A stretch of 56,431 bases of DNA from an uncultured Muribaculaceae bacterium (lineage in GTDB: Bacteria; Bacteroidota; Bacteroidia; Bacteroidales; Muribaculaceae): contig CANQQE010000018.1 in the NCBI GenBank assembly GCA_947625935.1, forward strand, positions 1-56,431, in the 5' to 3' direction. The translations under genes and the position numbers were made by a program. A model generated the notes under the pieces. It was given only the letters and a program-made list of their open reading frames with translations, did no database searches and was not told the DNA's origin. Positions 41,140-49,336 of the stretch are shown here, in pieces. Each line of letters begins with the position of its first letter. The first letter of the stretch is position 1.

Positions 41140-41487
41140 ATGAATCTGATTAAATTGAAAAGAGCCTATGAGCCATCGTCGCCCGACGACGGTTACCGCG
41201 TGTTTGTCGATCGCCTTTGGCCCCGGGGGCTAAGCCGGGAAACGTTCCATTACGACGAGTGGGACAAGGAGATTGCGCCGAGCGAGGAATTGCGCCACTG
41301 GTTCCACGCCGACCCCGACGGACGCTGGGAAGAATTCGAGCGACGTTACCGCGCCGAACTCGACGCCACCCCCGCATTCGCAGCACTAAAGAAGCGGCTC
41401 GCCTCAAAACCAGCAGTGACCCTCATCTACAGTTCCCGCGACAACGCCCACAACAACGCCCAAGTCCTCGAACAAGCTCTGACCTAA
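41140..41487 (+). CDS. DUF488 family protein
   Basis: 115 residues, full length for the short form. IKLKRAYEPSSPDDGYRVFV, DRLWPRGLSRETFHYDEWDK, ELRHWFHADPDGRWEEFERR and VTLIYSSRDNAHNNAQVLEQ match DUF488 (YeaO-like). The function of the family is unsettled. No promoter pair was found. It is a single gene upstream of the aromatic operon; no terminator separates the two clearly, but the operon has its own promoter. Confidence 0.88.
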   Translation: MNLIKLKRAYEPSSPDDGYRVFVDRLWPRGLSRETFHYDEWDKEIAPSEELRHWFHADPDGRWEEFERRYRAELDATPAFAALKKRLASKPAVTLIYSSRDNAHNNAQVLEQALT

Positions 41488-41528
41488 CTCCCATCCATAA
41501 AATTTTGTGAATTTTTTGCCCGAAACTC

Positions 41529-41558
41529 TTGCTGATTGAAAATAAATGACTACTTTTG
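41529..41558 (+). promoter_or_regulatory. Promoter of the aromatic amino acid operon
   Basis: TTG at 41529-41531 and TACTTTTG at 41551-41558, 19 bases apart, followed by CG. Transcription would start near 41565, about 20 bases before the leader peptide and 170 before the first enzyme gene. Confidence 0.75.
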
Positions 41559-41582
41559 CGTCACAATCTTGAAGAAAAACAG

Positions 41583-41660
41583 ATGACACGTTTCTTTGCA
41601 TATTATTATTCCTTTTTTTACTACTTTACCAAAAGCGGTAGCGGGATTTTATGTGCATAA
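41583..41660 (+). CDS. Phe/Tyr leader peptide
   Basis: 25 codons, ATG 41583 to TAA 41658-41660. It starts MTR and then reads FFAYYYSFFYYF: five Phe and five Tyr within residues 4-15, with codons TTC TTT, three TAT, two TTT, two TAC and TTT, followed by a short tail ending ILCA. Aromatic density this high is expected only in a leader peptide that senses charged tRNA-Phe and tRNA-Tyr. The last codons and the stop overlap the 5' arm of the antiterminator (41641-41652), so a ribosome that reaches the stop masks this arm. It is not in the length range of normal gene calls. Role inferred from position and structure. Confidence 0.88.
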   Translation: MTRFFAYYYSFFYYFTKSGSGILCA

Positions 41661-41717
41661 CCTCAATGATTGAATGATTGACATAAATATAAAATCCCGC
41701 TTAAACGGGATTTTTTT
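41641..41717 (+). promoter_or_regulatory. Transcription attenuator (antiterminator/terminator switch)
   Basis: GCGGGATTTTAT (41641-41652) pairs perfectly over 12 bp with ATAAAATCCCGC (41689-41700), the antiterminator. The same right arm, AAAATCCCG (41691-41699), pairs with CGGGATTTT (41706-41714), a terminator stem with a six-base loop and seven T (41711-41717). The two structures exclude each other. If the ribosome stalls at Phe or Tyr codons, the left arm is free and readthrough follows; if it reaches the stop codon at 41658, the left arm is covered and the terminator forms. The loop between holds a tandem AATGATTG (41665-41680). Confidence 0.9.
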
Positions 41718-41732
41718 ATTATAGATACACCG

Positions 41733-42599
41733 ATGAAAGATAATCGTAAACGAGTGACAATACAAGGCGTGGCCGGATGCTACCACGATGCGGCGGCAAG
41801 AGGTTACTTCGCCGGCGACGACATCGAGACAATCCCCTGCGACTCCTTCCCGGAGATGTTCGAGACTCTCGGCGGCGACGCCTCGCTACTTGGCATAGTG
41901 GCCATCGAGAACACAATAGCCGGAAGCCTGCTCTACAACCATGAGCTGCTCAGACAGAGCAACATGGTGGTCATCGGCGAACACAAGATGCGCATATCCC
42001 ATGTGCTGGCAGCCCTCCCGGGACAGTCAATCGACGATCTCACCGAAGTCAACTCCCACCCCATGGCCCTGATGCAGTGCGAGCAGTTCCTGCGGCGGCA
42101 CCCCAACCTGAAAATGATCGAGGGTTTCGACACCGCCGGCAGCGCTAAAGAAATAGCCGAGAAAGGACTTACCGGCCACGCCGCCGTGTGTGGCGCCTAC
42201 GCCGCCGAGCTTTATGGCCTGAACATCCTTGAGCGCGGCATCGAGACCAACAAGCGCAACTTCACCCGCTTCCTCGTCATCGCCGACCCGTTGATGGCCG
42301 CGGAGCTGCGACCCGCCGACCGCGACATCAACAAAGCGTCTATTGTGTTCACCCTCCCCCACACCAACGGCGCGCTATCAAAAGCGTTGACAATCCTCTC
42401 ATTCTATGATATAAACCTGTCTAAAATCCAGTCCATGCCGATTATCGGACGCGAATGGGAATACCGTTTCTATGTCGATCTTACGTTCGACAGCCTCGCC
42501 CGTTACCACCAGGCCATAAACGCAGTCAGACCGCTGATCAACGACCTCAGGATTTTAGGAGAATACACCGAATTTGAATCACACGACAATGAAAACTAA
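41733..42599 (+). CDS. pheA: Prephenate dehydratase
   Basis: 288 residues without a chorismate mutase domain: the PDT domain (about 6-190, with TIQGVAGCYHDAAARGYF, the IVAIENTIAGS motif and the catalytic NFTRFLVI motif) and a C-terminal ACT domain (about 203-280). It makes phenylpyruvate for Phe synthesis. In the ACT domain the Phe-binding GALS is kept (TNGALSKAL), but the usual ESRP reads QSMP (KIQSMPIIG), so feedback inhibition may differ from that in well-studied enzymes. First enzyme gene of the operon; its end overlaps the next start by 11 bases. Confidence 0.95.
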   Translation: MKDNRKRVTIQGVAGCYHDAAARGYFAGDDIETIPCDSFPEMFETLGGDASLLGIVAIENTIAGSLLYNHELLRQSNMVVIGEHKMRISHVLAALPGQSIDDLTEVNSHPMALMQCEQFLRRHPNLKMIEGFDTAGSAKEIAEKGLTGHAAVCGAYAAELYGLNILERGIETNKRNFTRFLVIADPLMAAELRPADRDINKASIVFTLPHTNGALSKALTILSFYDINLSKIQSMPIIGREWEYRFYVDLTFDSLARYHQAINAVRPLINDLRILGEYTEFESHDNEN

Positions 42600-43770
42600 G
42601 CCATCCATAGCCCCCGCCCTACGCGTGGGCAACATATCGGAATACTATTTTGCCCGCAAGCTGCGGGAAGTGGCCCGGCTGAACGCTGAGGGGGCCGACA
42701 TAATATCAATGGCCATAGGGGGACCCGACAGACCGCCGCATGAATCGGTCATCGAAACCCTCTGCGAGTCGGCGCGCCGCGACAACACCCACAGCTACCA
42801 GCCCGGAGGGGGCATTCCCGAGCTGCGACAGGCTTTCGCCCGGTTCTACAAACGATGGTATGGAGTCGACATTGACCCGGCGACCGAGCTTAACCCGTTG
42901 ATCGGGTCAAAAGAAGGGATACTCCACATATCACTCGCTCTGCTCAATCCGGGCGACGGAGTGCTGGTGCCGAATCCCGGCTACCCAACATACACATCAG
43001 CAAGTCATCTGGCAATGGCCGAGATATACCCCTACGACCTGACAGCCGAGCAAGGCTGGCTCCCCGACTTCGACGCGCTCGAACGCCTGCCGCTCGACAA
43101 AATCAAACTCATGTGGATCAACTACCCCCATATGCCAACCGGCACCCGCGCCACCCGCGAACTGTTTGAGCAGGTGGTCGATTTCGGACACCGCCACAAC
43201 ATCGTCATCGCCCACGACAACCCCTACAGCTTCATCCTCAACGACAAACCCCTGAGCATCATGCAGGTCCCCGGGGCCAAAGAGATAGCCATCGAGCTAA
43301 ACTCAATGAGCAAAAGCCATAACATGGCCGGGTGGCGTATGGCTATGTTGACATCCAACGCCGAGTTCATCCAGTGGATTGTAAAGGTGAAAAGCAATGT
43401 CGATTCAGGGCAGTTCCGCCCTATGATGCTCGCCGCCGCCAAGGGCCTCGACCTCGACCGGGAGTGGTATGACAGCGTCAACGCCACCTACGCCCGCCGC
43501 CGGGAGATTGTGGAGCGCATCATGACGGCCCTACGATGCACATTCGACCCCGCGCAAAGAGGTATGTTCCTATGGGGACGCATACCCGATAGCGAGCCTT
43601 CGGGCGAAGCCCTCACCGAGCGGGTGCTGCGCGACGCGAGGGTGTTCATCGCCCCGGGATTCATCTTCGGTTCAAACGGCGACCGCTACATCAGGCTGTC
43701 GCTATGTGCCACCGAGGAGAACCTGCTACGCGCACTCGACCGCATCAACAAAATGAATACTGAAAACTAA
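42589..43770 (+). CDS. Class I/II aminotransferase of the aromatic operon
   Basis: 393 residues from ATG 42589, which overlaps the end of the dehydratase gene; a TTG at 42574 is less likely. The fold type I PLP pattern is visible: IAIGGPDRPPHESVIETLCE-like start, GSKEGILHISLALLNPGDGV, YPTYTSASHLA, NYPHMPTGTRATRELFEQ, AHDNPYSFILND, and the PLP Lys in ELNSMSKSHNMAGWRMAMLT. In this operon it most likely transaminates phenylpyruvate and 4-hydroxyphenylpyruvate, or prephenate to arogenate; the DapL/AspC-like sequence alone cannot separate these. 20 bases precede the next gene. Confidence 0.9.
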   Translation: MKTKPSIAPALRVGNISEYYFARKLREVARLNAEGADIISMAIGGPDRPPHESVIETLCESARRDNTHSYQPGGGIPELRQAFARFYKRWYGVDIDPATELNPLIGSKEGILHISLALLNPGDGVLVPNPGYPTYTSASHLAMAEIYPYDLTAEQGWLPDFDALERLPLDKIKLMWINYPHMPTGTRATRELFEQVVDFGHRHNIVIAHDNPYSFILNDKPLSIMQVPGAKEIAIELNSMSKSHNMAGWRMAMLTSNAEFIQWIVKVKSNVDSGQFRPMMLAAAKGLDLDREWYDSVNATYARRREIVERIMTALRCTFDPAQRGMFLWGRIPDSEPSGEALTERVLRDARVFIAPGFIFGSNGDRYIRLSLCATEENLLRALDRINKMNTEN

Positions 43771-43789
43771 AAACGATAAGACACCTATT

Positions 43790-44872
43790 ATGAAAGATTT
43801 GCTACCGATTGAGATACCGGGACTTGACCCCGAGAAACCGCTCATCATCGCCGGGCCCTGCAGCGCGGAGTCCGAGGAGCAAGTGCTGGAGACAGCGAAA
43901 GAACTCGCCGCAAGCGGCATCAAAGTGTTCCGCGCAGGCATCTGGAAACCGCGCACCAAGCCGGGCGGCTTCGAGGGAGTCGGCGCGCCGGGTCTGCAAT
44001 GGCTGAAAAAAGTAAAGGAGACGACCGGGATGCTGACAGCCACCGAGGTCGCCACAAAACAGCACGTCATGGACGCTCTCGCAGCCGGAATCGACATCCT
44101 ATGGATAGGAGCGCGCACTTCGGCCAACCCATTCGCCGTGCAGGAGATTGCCGATGCGATCAAGGAAGCCGGAGCCACCGACATACCCGTTCTCGTCAAG
44201 AACCCCGTCAACCCCGATCTGGAACTGTGGATCGGAGCCATGCAGCGTTTCTACAACGCCGGTGTACGCCGTCTCGGCGCCATCCACCGCGGCTTCAGCG
44301 CCTATGGTAAACACCTGTACCGAAATATGCCGCAATGGCACATCCCCACAGAGCTGCGTCTGCGTTACCCGTCGCTCCCCATCATCTGCGACCCCAGCCA
44401 CATCGGTGGCAAACGCGAACTAATCGCACCGCTGTCGCAACAGGCTCTCGACATGGGCTTCAGCGGCCTCATCGTAGAGAGCCACTGCAACCCCGACTGC
44501 GCGCTCAGCGACGCATCGCAGCAGGTTACCCCCGAGATCCTCAACTTCATTCTCAACACCCTCGTCGTACGCGACAGCAAGCAATCTACCGAAAACCTCG
44601 CATTGCTGCGCCAGCAAATCGACCAGATTGACAACGAACTGCTTGAGATTTTAAGCAAACGCCTACGCGTGTGCCGCGAGATTGGACAATACAAGAAAGA
44701 ACACCGTATGCCGGTCGTGCAGCCTAAGCGTTACAACGACATTCTCCACGGACGCGTGGCAGTCGCCGAGGAGATGGGATTAGGTGCCGACTTCATGCGC
44801 ACAGTGCTTCTCGCCATCCACGACGAGTCGGTGCGCCAACAGATTGAAGTGCTTAACGACCGCGCTCGTTAA
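43790..44872 (+). CDS. DAHP synthase (type I beta) fused to chorismate mutase
   Basis: 360 residues. The N-terminal DAHP synthase domain (about 1-255) has IIAGPCSAESEEQVLETAKE, FRAGIWKPRTKPGGFEGVGA, WIGARTSANP, VKNPVNPDLELWIGAMQR, ICDPSHIGGKRELI and ESHCNPDCALSDASQQ. The C-terminal AroQ-type chorismate mutase domain (about 268-355) has LRQQIDQIDNELLEILSKR and RVCREIGQYKKEHRMPV. It therefore makes both the first product of the shikimate pathway and prephenate. In a characterised Prevotella relative with the same order, the mutase domain regulates the synthase; this is family knowledge. The in-between shikimate genes are not here. Confidence 0.95.
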   Translation: MKDLLPIEIPGLDPEKPLIIAGPCSAESEEQVLETAKELAASGIKVFRAGIWKPRTKPGGFEGVGAPGLQWLKKVKETTGMLTATEVATKQHVMDALAAGIDILWIGARTSANPFAVQEIADAIKEAGATDIPVLVKNPVNPDLELWIGAMQRFYNAGVRRLGAIHRGFSAYGKHLYRNMPQWHIPTELRLRYPSLPIICDPSHIGGKRELIAPLSQQALDMGFSGLIVESHCNPDCALSDASQQVTPEILNFILNTLVVRDSKQSTENLALLRQQIDQIDNELLEILSKRLRVCREIGQYKKEHRMPVVQPKRYNDILHGRVAVAEEMGLGADFMRTVLLAIHDESVRQQIEVLNDRAR

Positions 44873-44908
44873 TATCGCAATGCCCACTAAATGAACTGAT
44901 TGGAAAAA

Positions 44909-45682
44909 ATGAAGATTCTGATTATAGGAGCGGGGAAAATGGGTTCTTTTTTCTGTGACCTGCTCTCTTTCAGCCACGATGTGGCTATCTACGACACTGA
45001 TCCCCGGCGGTTGAGATTCACCTTCAACTGCCGGCGGTTCTCCCGTCTCGATGAAATTGACGATTTCGCACCCGAAATGGTCATAAATGCCGCCACGGTG
45101 AAATACACCGTCGAAGCCTTCCGCAAAGTGCTTCCACACCTTCCTAAAAGCTGCATTCTTAGCGATATAGCCTCCGTGAAAACCGGTTTACCCGAGTTCT
45201 ACGCCGAAGCCGGACACCCTTTCGTGTCTACCCACCCCATGTTTGGCCCGACTTTCGCCTCTCTGAGCAATCTCGCCGACGAAAACGCCGTGATTATAAC
45301 CGAGAGCGACCATCTCGGCAAGGTATTCTTCCGTGACCTCTACAACCAGTTGCACCTACACATCGAGGAGTACAGCTTCGCCGAACACGATGCCACGACA
45401 GCCTACTCTCTGTCGATTCCTTTCGCGGCCACGCTCATGTTCGCCGGGATTATGAAACATCAGGACGCACCGGGAACAACATTCAAACGCCACATGGCAA
45501 TCGCCCGGGGGCTGATGTCGGAAGATGATTTTCTGATAAGCGAGATTCTTTTCAACCCCAACACCCCCGCCCAATTGGAACGGATGCAGGAGCGGCTGGC
45601 CGAGCTGAAAGCGATTATTGACCGACGCGACTCAGAGGCGATGAAAAGCTACCTCGACCAGGTGAGAGAGCGCATAAAATAA
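44909..45682 (+). CDS. tyrA: Prephenate dehydrogenase
   Basis: 257 residues from ATG 44909; a TTG three codons earlier is possible. It has a Rossmann NAD(P) motif (ILIIGAGKMGSFFCDLLS), the TyrA block VSTHPMFGPTFAS and a helical C-terminal dimerisation half. It oxidatively decarboxylates prephenate (or arogenate) to the Tyr precursor. No ACT domain follows, so Tyr feedback through an ACT domain is not expected. Last gene of the operon; it completes a set leading to both Phe and Tyr, which agrees with the mixed leader peptide. It converges on the P-ATPase gene 18 bases away without an obvious terminator. Confidence 0.94.
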   Translation: MKILIIGAGKMGSFFCDLLSFSHDVAIYDTDPRRLRFTFNCRRFSRLDEIDDFAPEMVINAATVKYTVEAFRKVLPHLPKSCILSDIASVKTGLPEFYAEAGHPFVSTHPMFGPTFASLSNLADENAVIITESDHLGKVFFRDLYNQLHLHIEEYSFAEHDATTAYSLSIPFAATLMFAGIMKHQDAPGTTFKRHMAIARGLMSEDDFLISEILFNPNTPAQLERMQERLAELKAIIDRRDSEAMKSYLDQVRERIK

Positions 45683-45700
45683 CGCCTTAGACATGGCAAG

Positions 45701-48388
45701 TTAGCGTCTTTCAAACAATCGACGCAACTCGCCGACCCACAGCACTAATGATGTCGAGGCGATTATCACGAGCCAATCAATCGGTTTGAGCGGCACCACG
45801 TTAAAGAAACTGCCGCCGAACGTGACAATGATGAACTGGCCGCCGATAATAACTATTGCTATCAACACAAACTCTGAGCAGTGCGCGAAGTGAAACGCGC
45901 TGCGATGGCTCTCGAACGCCTTGGCGTTAAACATATTCCAGAACTGGAGCATGACAAACGTTGTGAAAAACAAGCTCAATTCATAGGGAGTCAGGCCGTC
46001 GTAGGCTCCCATTTTCGGATGCAGCAACTGCAATGACGATGTCACCGGGCTGTGTTCCATAACCCACAACAGGCCGAGCAGCACAACAAAAAATATCCCC
46101 CCGGTGACTATTATGTTCCACTTCATCAACGGATTGATGATAAATGCGTTACGGTCGCGCGGAGGGTCGGCCATCACACTCGGCGACGGGGGCAACGACG
46201 CAAGCCCCATGGCGGCGAATGTATCCATTATCAGGTTGACCCACAACATCTGGGTGACAGTCAGCGGCGACTCTGTGCCCATGAACGCTCCGAAAAGCAC
46301 TATCAGACACGCCACCACATTGACCGTCAACTGGAAAAGCACAAATCTCTGTATATTCTTATAAAGCGACCGCCCCCACATGACGGCGCGGCCTATGCTG
46401 GCAAACGAGTTGTCGACAATGGTTATGTCGCTTGCCTCCTTGGCGACCGAAGTGCCGTCACCCATCGAAAGCCCTACCTGAGCGGTTTTCAGGGCCGGAG
46501 CGTCGTTGGTGCCGTCGCCGGTTACAGCCACGACCTCTCCGCGGCGTTGCAACGTCTCTACAAGGCGTTTTTTGTCTAAAGGACGGGCGCGGGCTATTAT
46601 TTTCAAGCTGTCGATGCGGTCGTCAAGATCATCATCGCTGAGTGCGGCAAACTCAGGACCCGTTATGACCCCTCCGACATTTTCATCCGCGCCAAGCAAA
46701 CCGATCTGACGCCCTATCTCGCTCGCCGTCCCTACGGTATCGCCTGTGACGATTTTGATGGCGATTCCCGCATCGACACACTCCTTGACCGCAGCGGGGA
46801 CATCGGAGCGCACAGGGTCAGAGATAGCAACCACACCAAGCAGCGTCAGGCCGTCGGCTGTCACACGCCCGTCGGCAATCGGCGATTCTCCGTCCGAAAG
46901 CTCTTTATAGGCAAATCCGAGAGTGCGCATGGCTCTCGACTGATAGCCCGTCAATCTCTTGGCGACATCATCCTTTTTAACGCCTCCGTCGACGGTCGAG
47001 CAAAGCCCCATGACGATTTCAGGCGCACCCTTGACATACAGCCTCCTTCCACCTTCGGGACGGCTGATTACGGTAGCCATATATTTTCGCTCGGTCGAGA
47101 AAGGCAACGTCTCAGTCACCACAGCCGACACGCGCAATGCCCCGTAGTCGATTCCGGCGGCCTTCAGCCACAGCAGCAAAGCGCCCTCGGTCGGGTTACC
47201 CAATGCAACCGGCTTCGACGGGTCACTCATGTCGAGTTCGGCAGTCGAGTTGACAGCTATACCCTCCTCCACAAGTCGGCTTTCGGGATTATCGCCAAGC
47301 GTGCTACCCGGAAGCCCGAAGAAATCGGCTTCGGCAACCTGCATACGGTTCTGCGTCAGCGTCCCGGTCTTATCTGTACATATCACGGTCGCCGCGCCCA
47401 TGGTCTCGCAGGCGTGCATCTTGCGCACAAGGTTGTTTGTTTTAAGCATACGCCTCATGCTGTAGGCGAGGCTGAGAGTTACAGCCATCGGCAACCCTTC
47501 GGGGACGGCCACCACTATCAACGCGACAGCTATCATCACTGTCTGCAACGCATATGAGATAAATTCAAGCCAGTCTGACACCCCACAATTCTCAACGAAA
47601 TACATCACTATGCGGCCTACCACCACGAGCGATGCTATGGCATAGGTGATTCTTGTTATCAGTGTGCCGAGACGGTCAAGCTGCTCATTGAGCGGGGTCT
47701 TGATGCTGTTGTCAATCTGAGCCGCCTCAAACACTTTGCCGTTCTCGGTAGCGTCCCCTACGGCAAGCACCCGGGCCACCCCATGTCCCTCCATCACCTT
47801 TGTGCCGCGCATCACGCGGTCGGTTGGGAATGTCGCCTCGGGGTCGGCATCGGCCGGATCGGCCGATTTATGGCAAAGCGGCTCGCCGGTGAGCGTCGAT
47901 TCATCGACACTTAACGATGTGGCGCTCATAAGCCCGGAGTCCGCGGGGACCTCCTCGCCGGCATCAAGCACCACTATATCGCCAACCACGACGTCGCGGC
48001 GAGGTATGGCGGTGATGATCCCCCCGTTGCGTATCACCTTGACAGGCTCATCGTCATTGACCTTGTTCAGTATGGAGAACTCCTTGTCGGCCCGCAACTC
48101 AAAATAAAATGACAGCCCGGTAGCAAGGATAATAGCTGCGAAAATACCGACAGGCTCAAAAAAGACACCTGCGCTCTGACCGTGTCCCCAGTATTCGTAG
48201 CACGAAATGCCGATTGAAAGCACCCCGGCCACAAGGAGTATCAATATCAGCGGGTCGCGGAATTTATCAATAAACAGTTTCCATAACGAGTCTTTAGCCG
48301 CTGGAGTCAACACATTACTCCCATATTTCGCCCGGCTTTCGGATACCTCCTTATCAGTCAGACCGATATATTTGTTTTCTACTTTCAT
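45701..48388 (-). CDS. Calcium-type P-type ATPase
   Basis: 895 residues. P2-type ATPase layout: cation ATPase N-domain (YIGLTDKEVSESRAKYGSNV), actuator domain (SVDESTLTGEPLCHKSA), helix 4 with VPEGLPMAVTLSLAYSM, phosphorylation site VICTDKTGTLTQNRMQ, nucleotide domain, hinge VTGDGTNDAPALKTA, and a C-terminal membrane region with WVNLIMDTFAAMGLAS. The VPEGLP sequence resembles plasma-membrane Ca pumps. It probably exports Ca2+, though related pumps move Na/K. A minus-strand TAATTTTA (48407-48414) may be its -7 box. It is convergent with tyrA. Confidence 0.9.
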   Translation of the reverse strand: MKVENKYIGLTDKEVSESRAKYGSNVLTPAAKDSLWKLFIDKFRDPLILILLVAGVLSIGISCYEYWGHGQSAGVFFEPVGIFAAIILATGLSFYFELRADKEFSILNKVNDDEPVKVIRNGGIITAIPRRDVVVGDIVVLDAGEEVPADSGLMSATSLSVDESTLTGEPLCHKSADPADADPEATFPTDRVMRGTKVMEGHGVARVLAVGDATENGKVFEAAQIDNSIKTPLNEQLDRLGTLITRITYAIASLVVVGRIVMYFVENCGVSDWLEFISYALQTVMIAVALIVVAVPEGLPMAVTLSLAYSMRRMLKTNNLVRKMHACETMGAATVICTDKTGTLTQNRMQVAEADFFGLPGSTLGDNPESRLVEEGIAVNSTAELDMSDPSKPVALGNPTEGALLLWLKAAGIDYGALRVSAVVTETLPFSTERKYMATVISRPEGGRRLYVKGAPEIVMGLCSTVDGGVKKDDVAKRLTGYQSRAMRTLGFAYKELSDGESPIADGRVTADGLTLLGVVAISDPVRSDVPAAVKECVDAGIAIKIVTGDTVGTASEIGRQIGLLGADENVGGVITGPEFAALSDDDLDDRIDSLKIIARARPLDKKRLVETLQRRGEVVAVTGDGTNDAPALKTAQVGLSMGDGTSVAKEASDITIVDNSFASIGRAVMWGRSLYKNIQRFVLFQLTVNVVACLIVLFGAFMGTESPLTVTQMLWVNLIMDTFAAMGLASLPPSPSVMADPPRDRNAFIINPLMKWNIIVTGGIFFVVLLGLLWVMEHSPVTSSLQLLHPKMGAYDGLTPYELSLFFTTFVMLQFWNMFNAKAFESHRSAFHFAHCSEFVLIAIVIIGGQFIIVTFGGSFFNVVPLKPIDWLVIIASTSLVLWVGELRRLFERR

Positions 48389-48562
48389 TCTCTATATTTT
48401 AGGGCGTAAAATTACTCATTTAACCACTAACAGGCACCTATCGGTCGATTAAATTTTTATTAAGCATAACTAAACTTTAACCAACCATTGTTGTCATTAT
48501 AGTTATAGTTATAACATTAATAACTCCGACATGATTAAACATTAAATAAATTCATCAAAAAA

Positions 48563-49258
48563 ATGGAAATCTTCAAAAAAACATTGCCGGCTCTGCTCAT
48601 CGCTGTCGGCATCGTGATTCTCGGATTGTGCATCAAAGCTGGTATCGACAACGTGGCCTACCGCGACCGTGAAGTGACAGTGAGAGGGCTCGCCGAACGC
48701 GAAGTCCAGGCCGACCTCGTCACCTGGCCCATCACCTACAGCCTTGCCGGTAACGACCTCGTGACCATCTACAATCAGATGAACGCCAACAACGACATCA
48801 TCGTCAAATTCCTGACTTCCAACGGCATCAGCAACGATGAAATATCGGTGAACCCGCCCGACGCATACGACGCTGCGACAAATCGTTACCGCTCCGATTC
48901 CTTCTCCTACAACTACTCGATTAACTGCACGGTGACCGTGACCACCAAAAAGGTTGAAAAAGTGCGCCAGCTACTGAACCGCCAGGCCGAACTGATCAAA
49001 GAGGGAATCGCATTCTCCAACTCCTACATCAACTATCAGTTCACCGGGCTTAACTCAATCAAACCCGAAATGATAGCCGAGGCCACTAAAAACGCCCGTG
49101 CCGCAGCCGACCAGTTCGCAGCCGACAGTGAGAGCCATGTAGGAAAAATCAAGACCGCGTCACAGGGGCAATTCTCAATCGAGGACAGCGATTCAAGCAC
49201 CCCGTTCATTAAAAAAGTACGAGTGGTATCCACTATCGTCTACTATCTCGAAGACTAA
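48563..49258 (+). CDS. SIMPL-domain (DUF541) protein
   Basis: 231 residues: an N-terminal anchor or signal helix (about 8-27, LPALLIAVGIVILGLCIKAG) and a SIMPL domain (VTVRGLAEREVQADLVTWPI; FLTSNGISNDEISVNPPDAY; INCTVTVTTKKVEKVRQLLN; ATKNARAAADQFAADSESHV). SIMPL proteins such as YggE reduce oxidative damage or form channel-like oligomers; the precise role is unsettled. It is a single gene between two minus-strand genes. A tandem ATAGTT lies upstream at about 48499-48510, but no clear promoter pair was seen. Confidence 0.9.
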   Translation: MEIFKKTLPALLIAVGIVILGLCIKAGIDNVAYRDREVTVRGLAEREVQADLVTWPITYSLAGNDLVTIYNQMNANNDIIVKFLTSNGISNDEISVNPPDAYDAATNRYRSDSFSYNYSINCTVTVTTKKVEKVRQLLNRQAELIKEGIAFSNSYINYQFTGLNSIKPEMIAEATKNARAAADQFAADSESHVGKIKTASQGQFSIEDSDSSTPFIKKVRVVSTIVYYLED

Positions 49259-49280
49259 TCCCTCCCCACCCTATAACACG

Positions 49281-49317
49281 ACAATCCCCCGAATCTCAAA
49301 AAGGTCCGGGGGATTGT
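49281..49317. terminator. Terminator shared by SIMPL and M3 peptidase genes
   Basis: ACAATCCCCCG (49281-49291) and CGGGGGATTGT (49307-49317) form a perfect 11-bp stem with a 15-base loop between two convergent genes. Confidence 0.82.
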
Positions 49318-49336
49318 TGTATATGGAAAAACCGCT

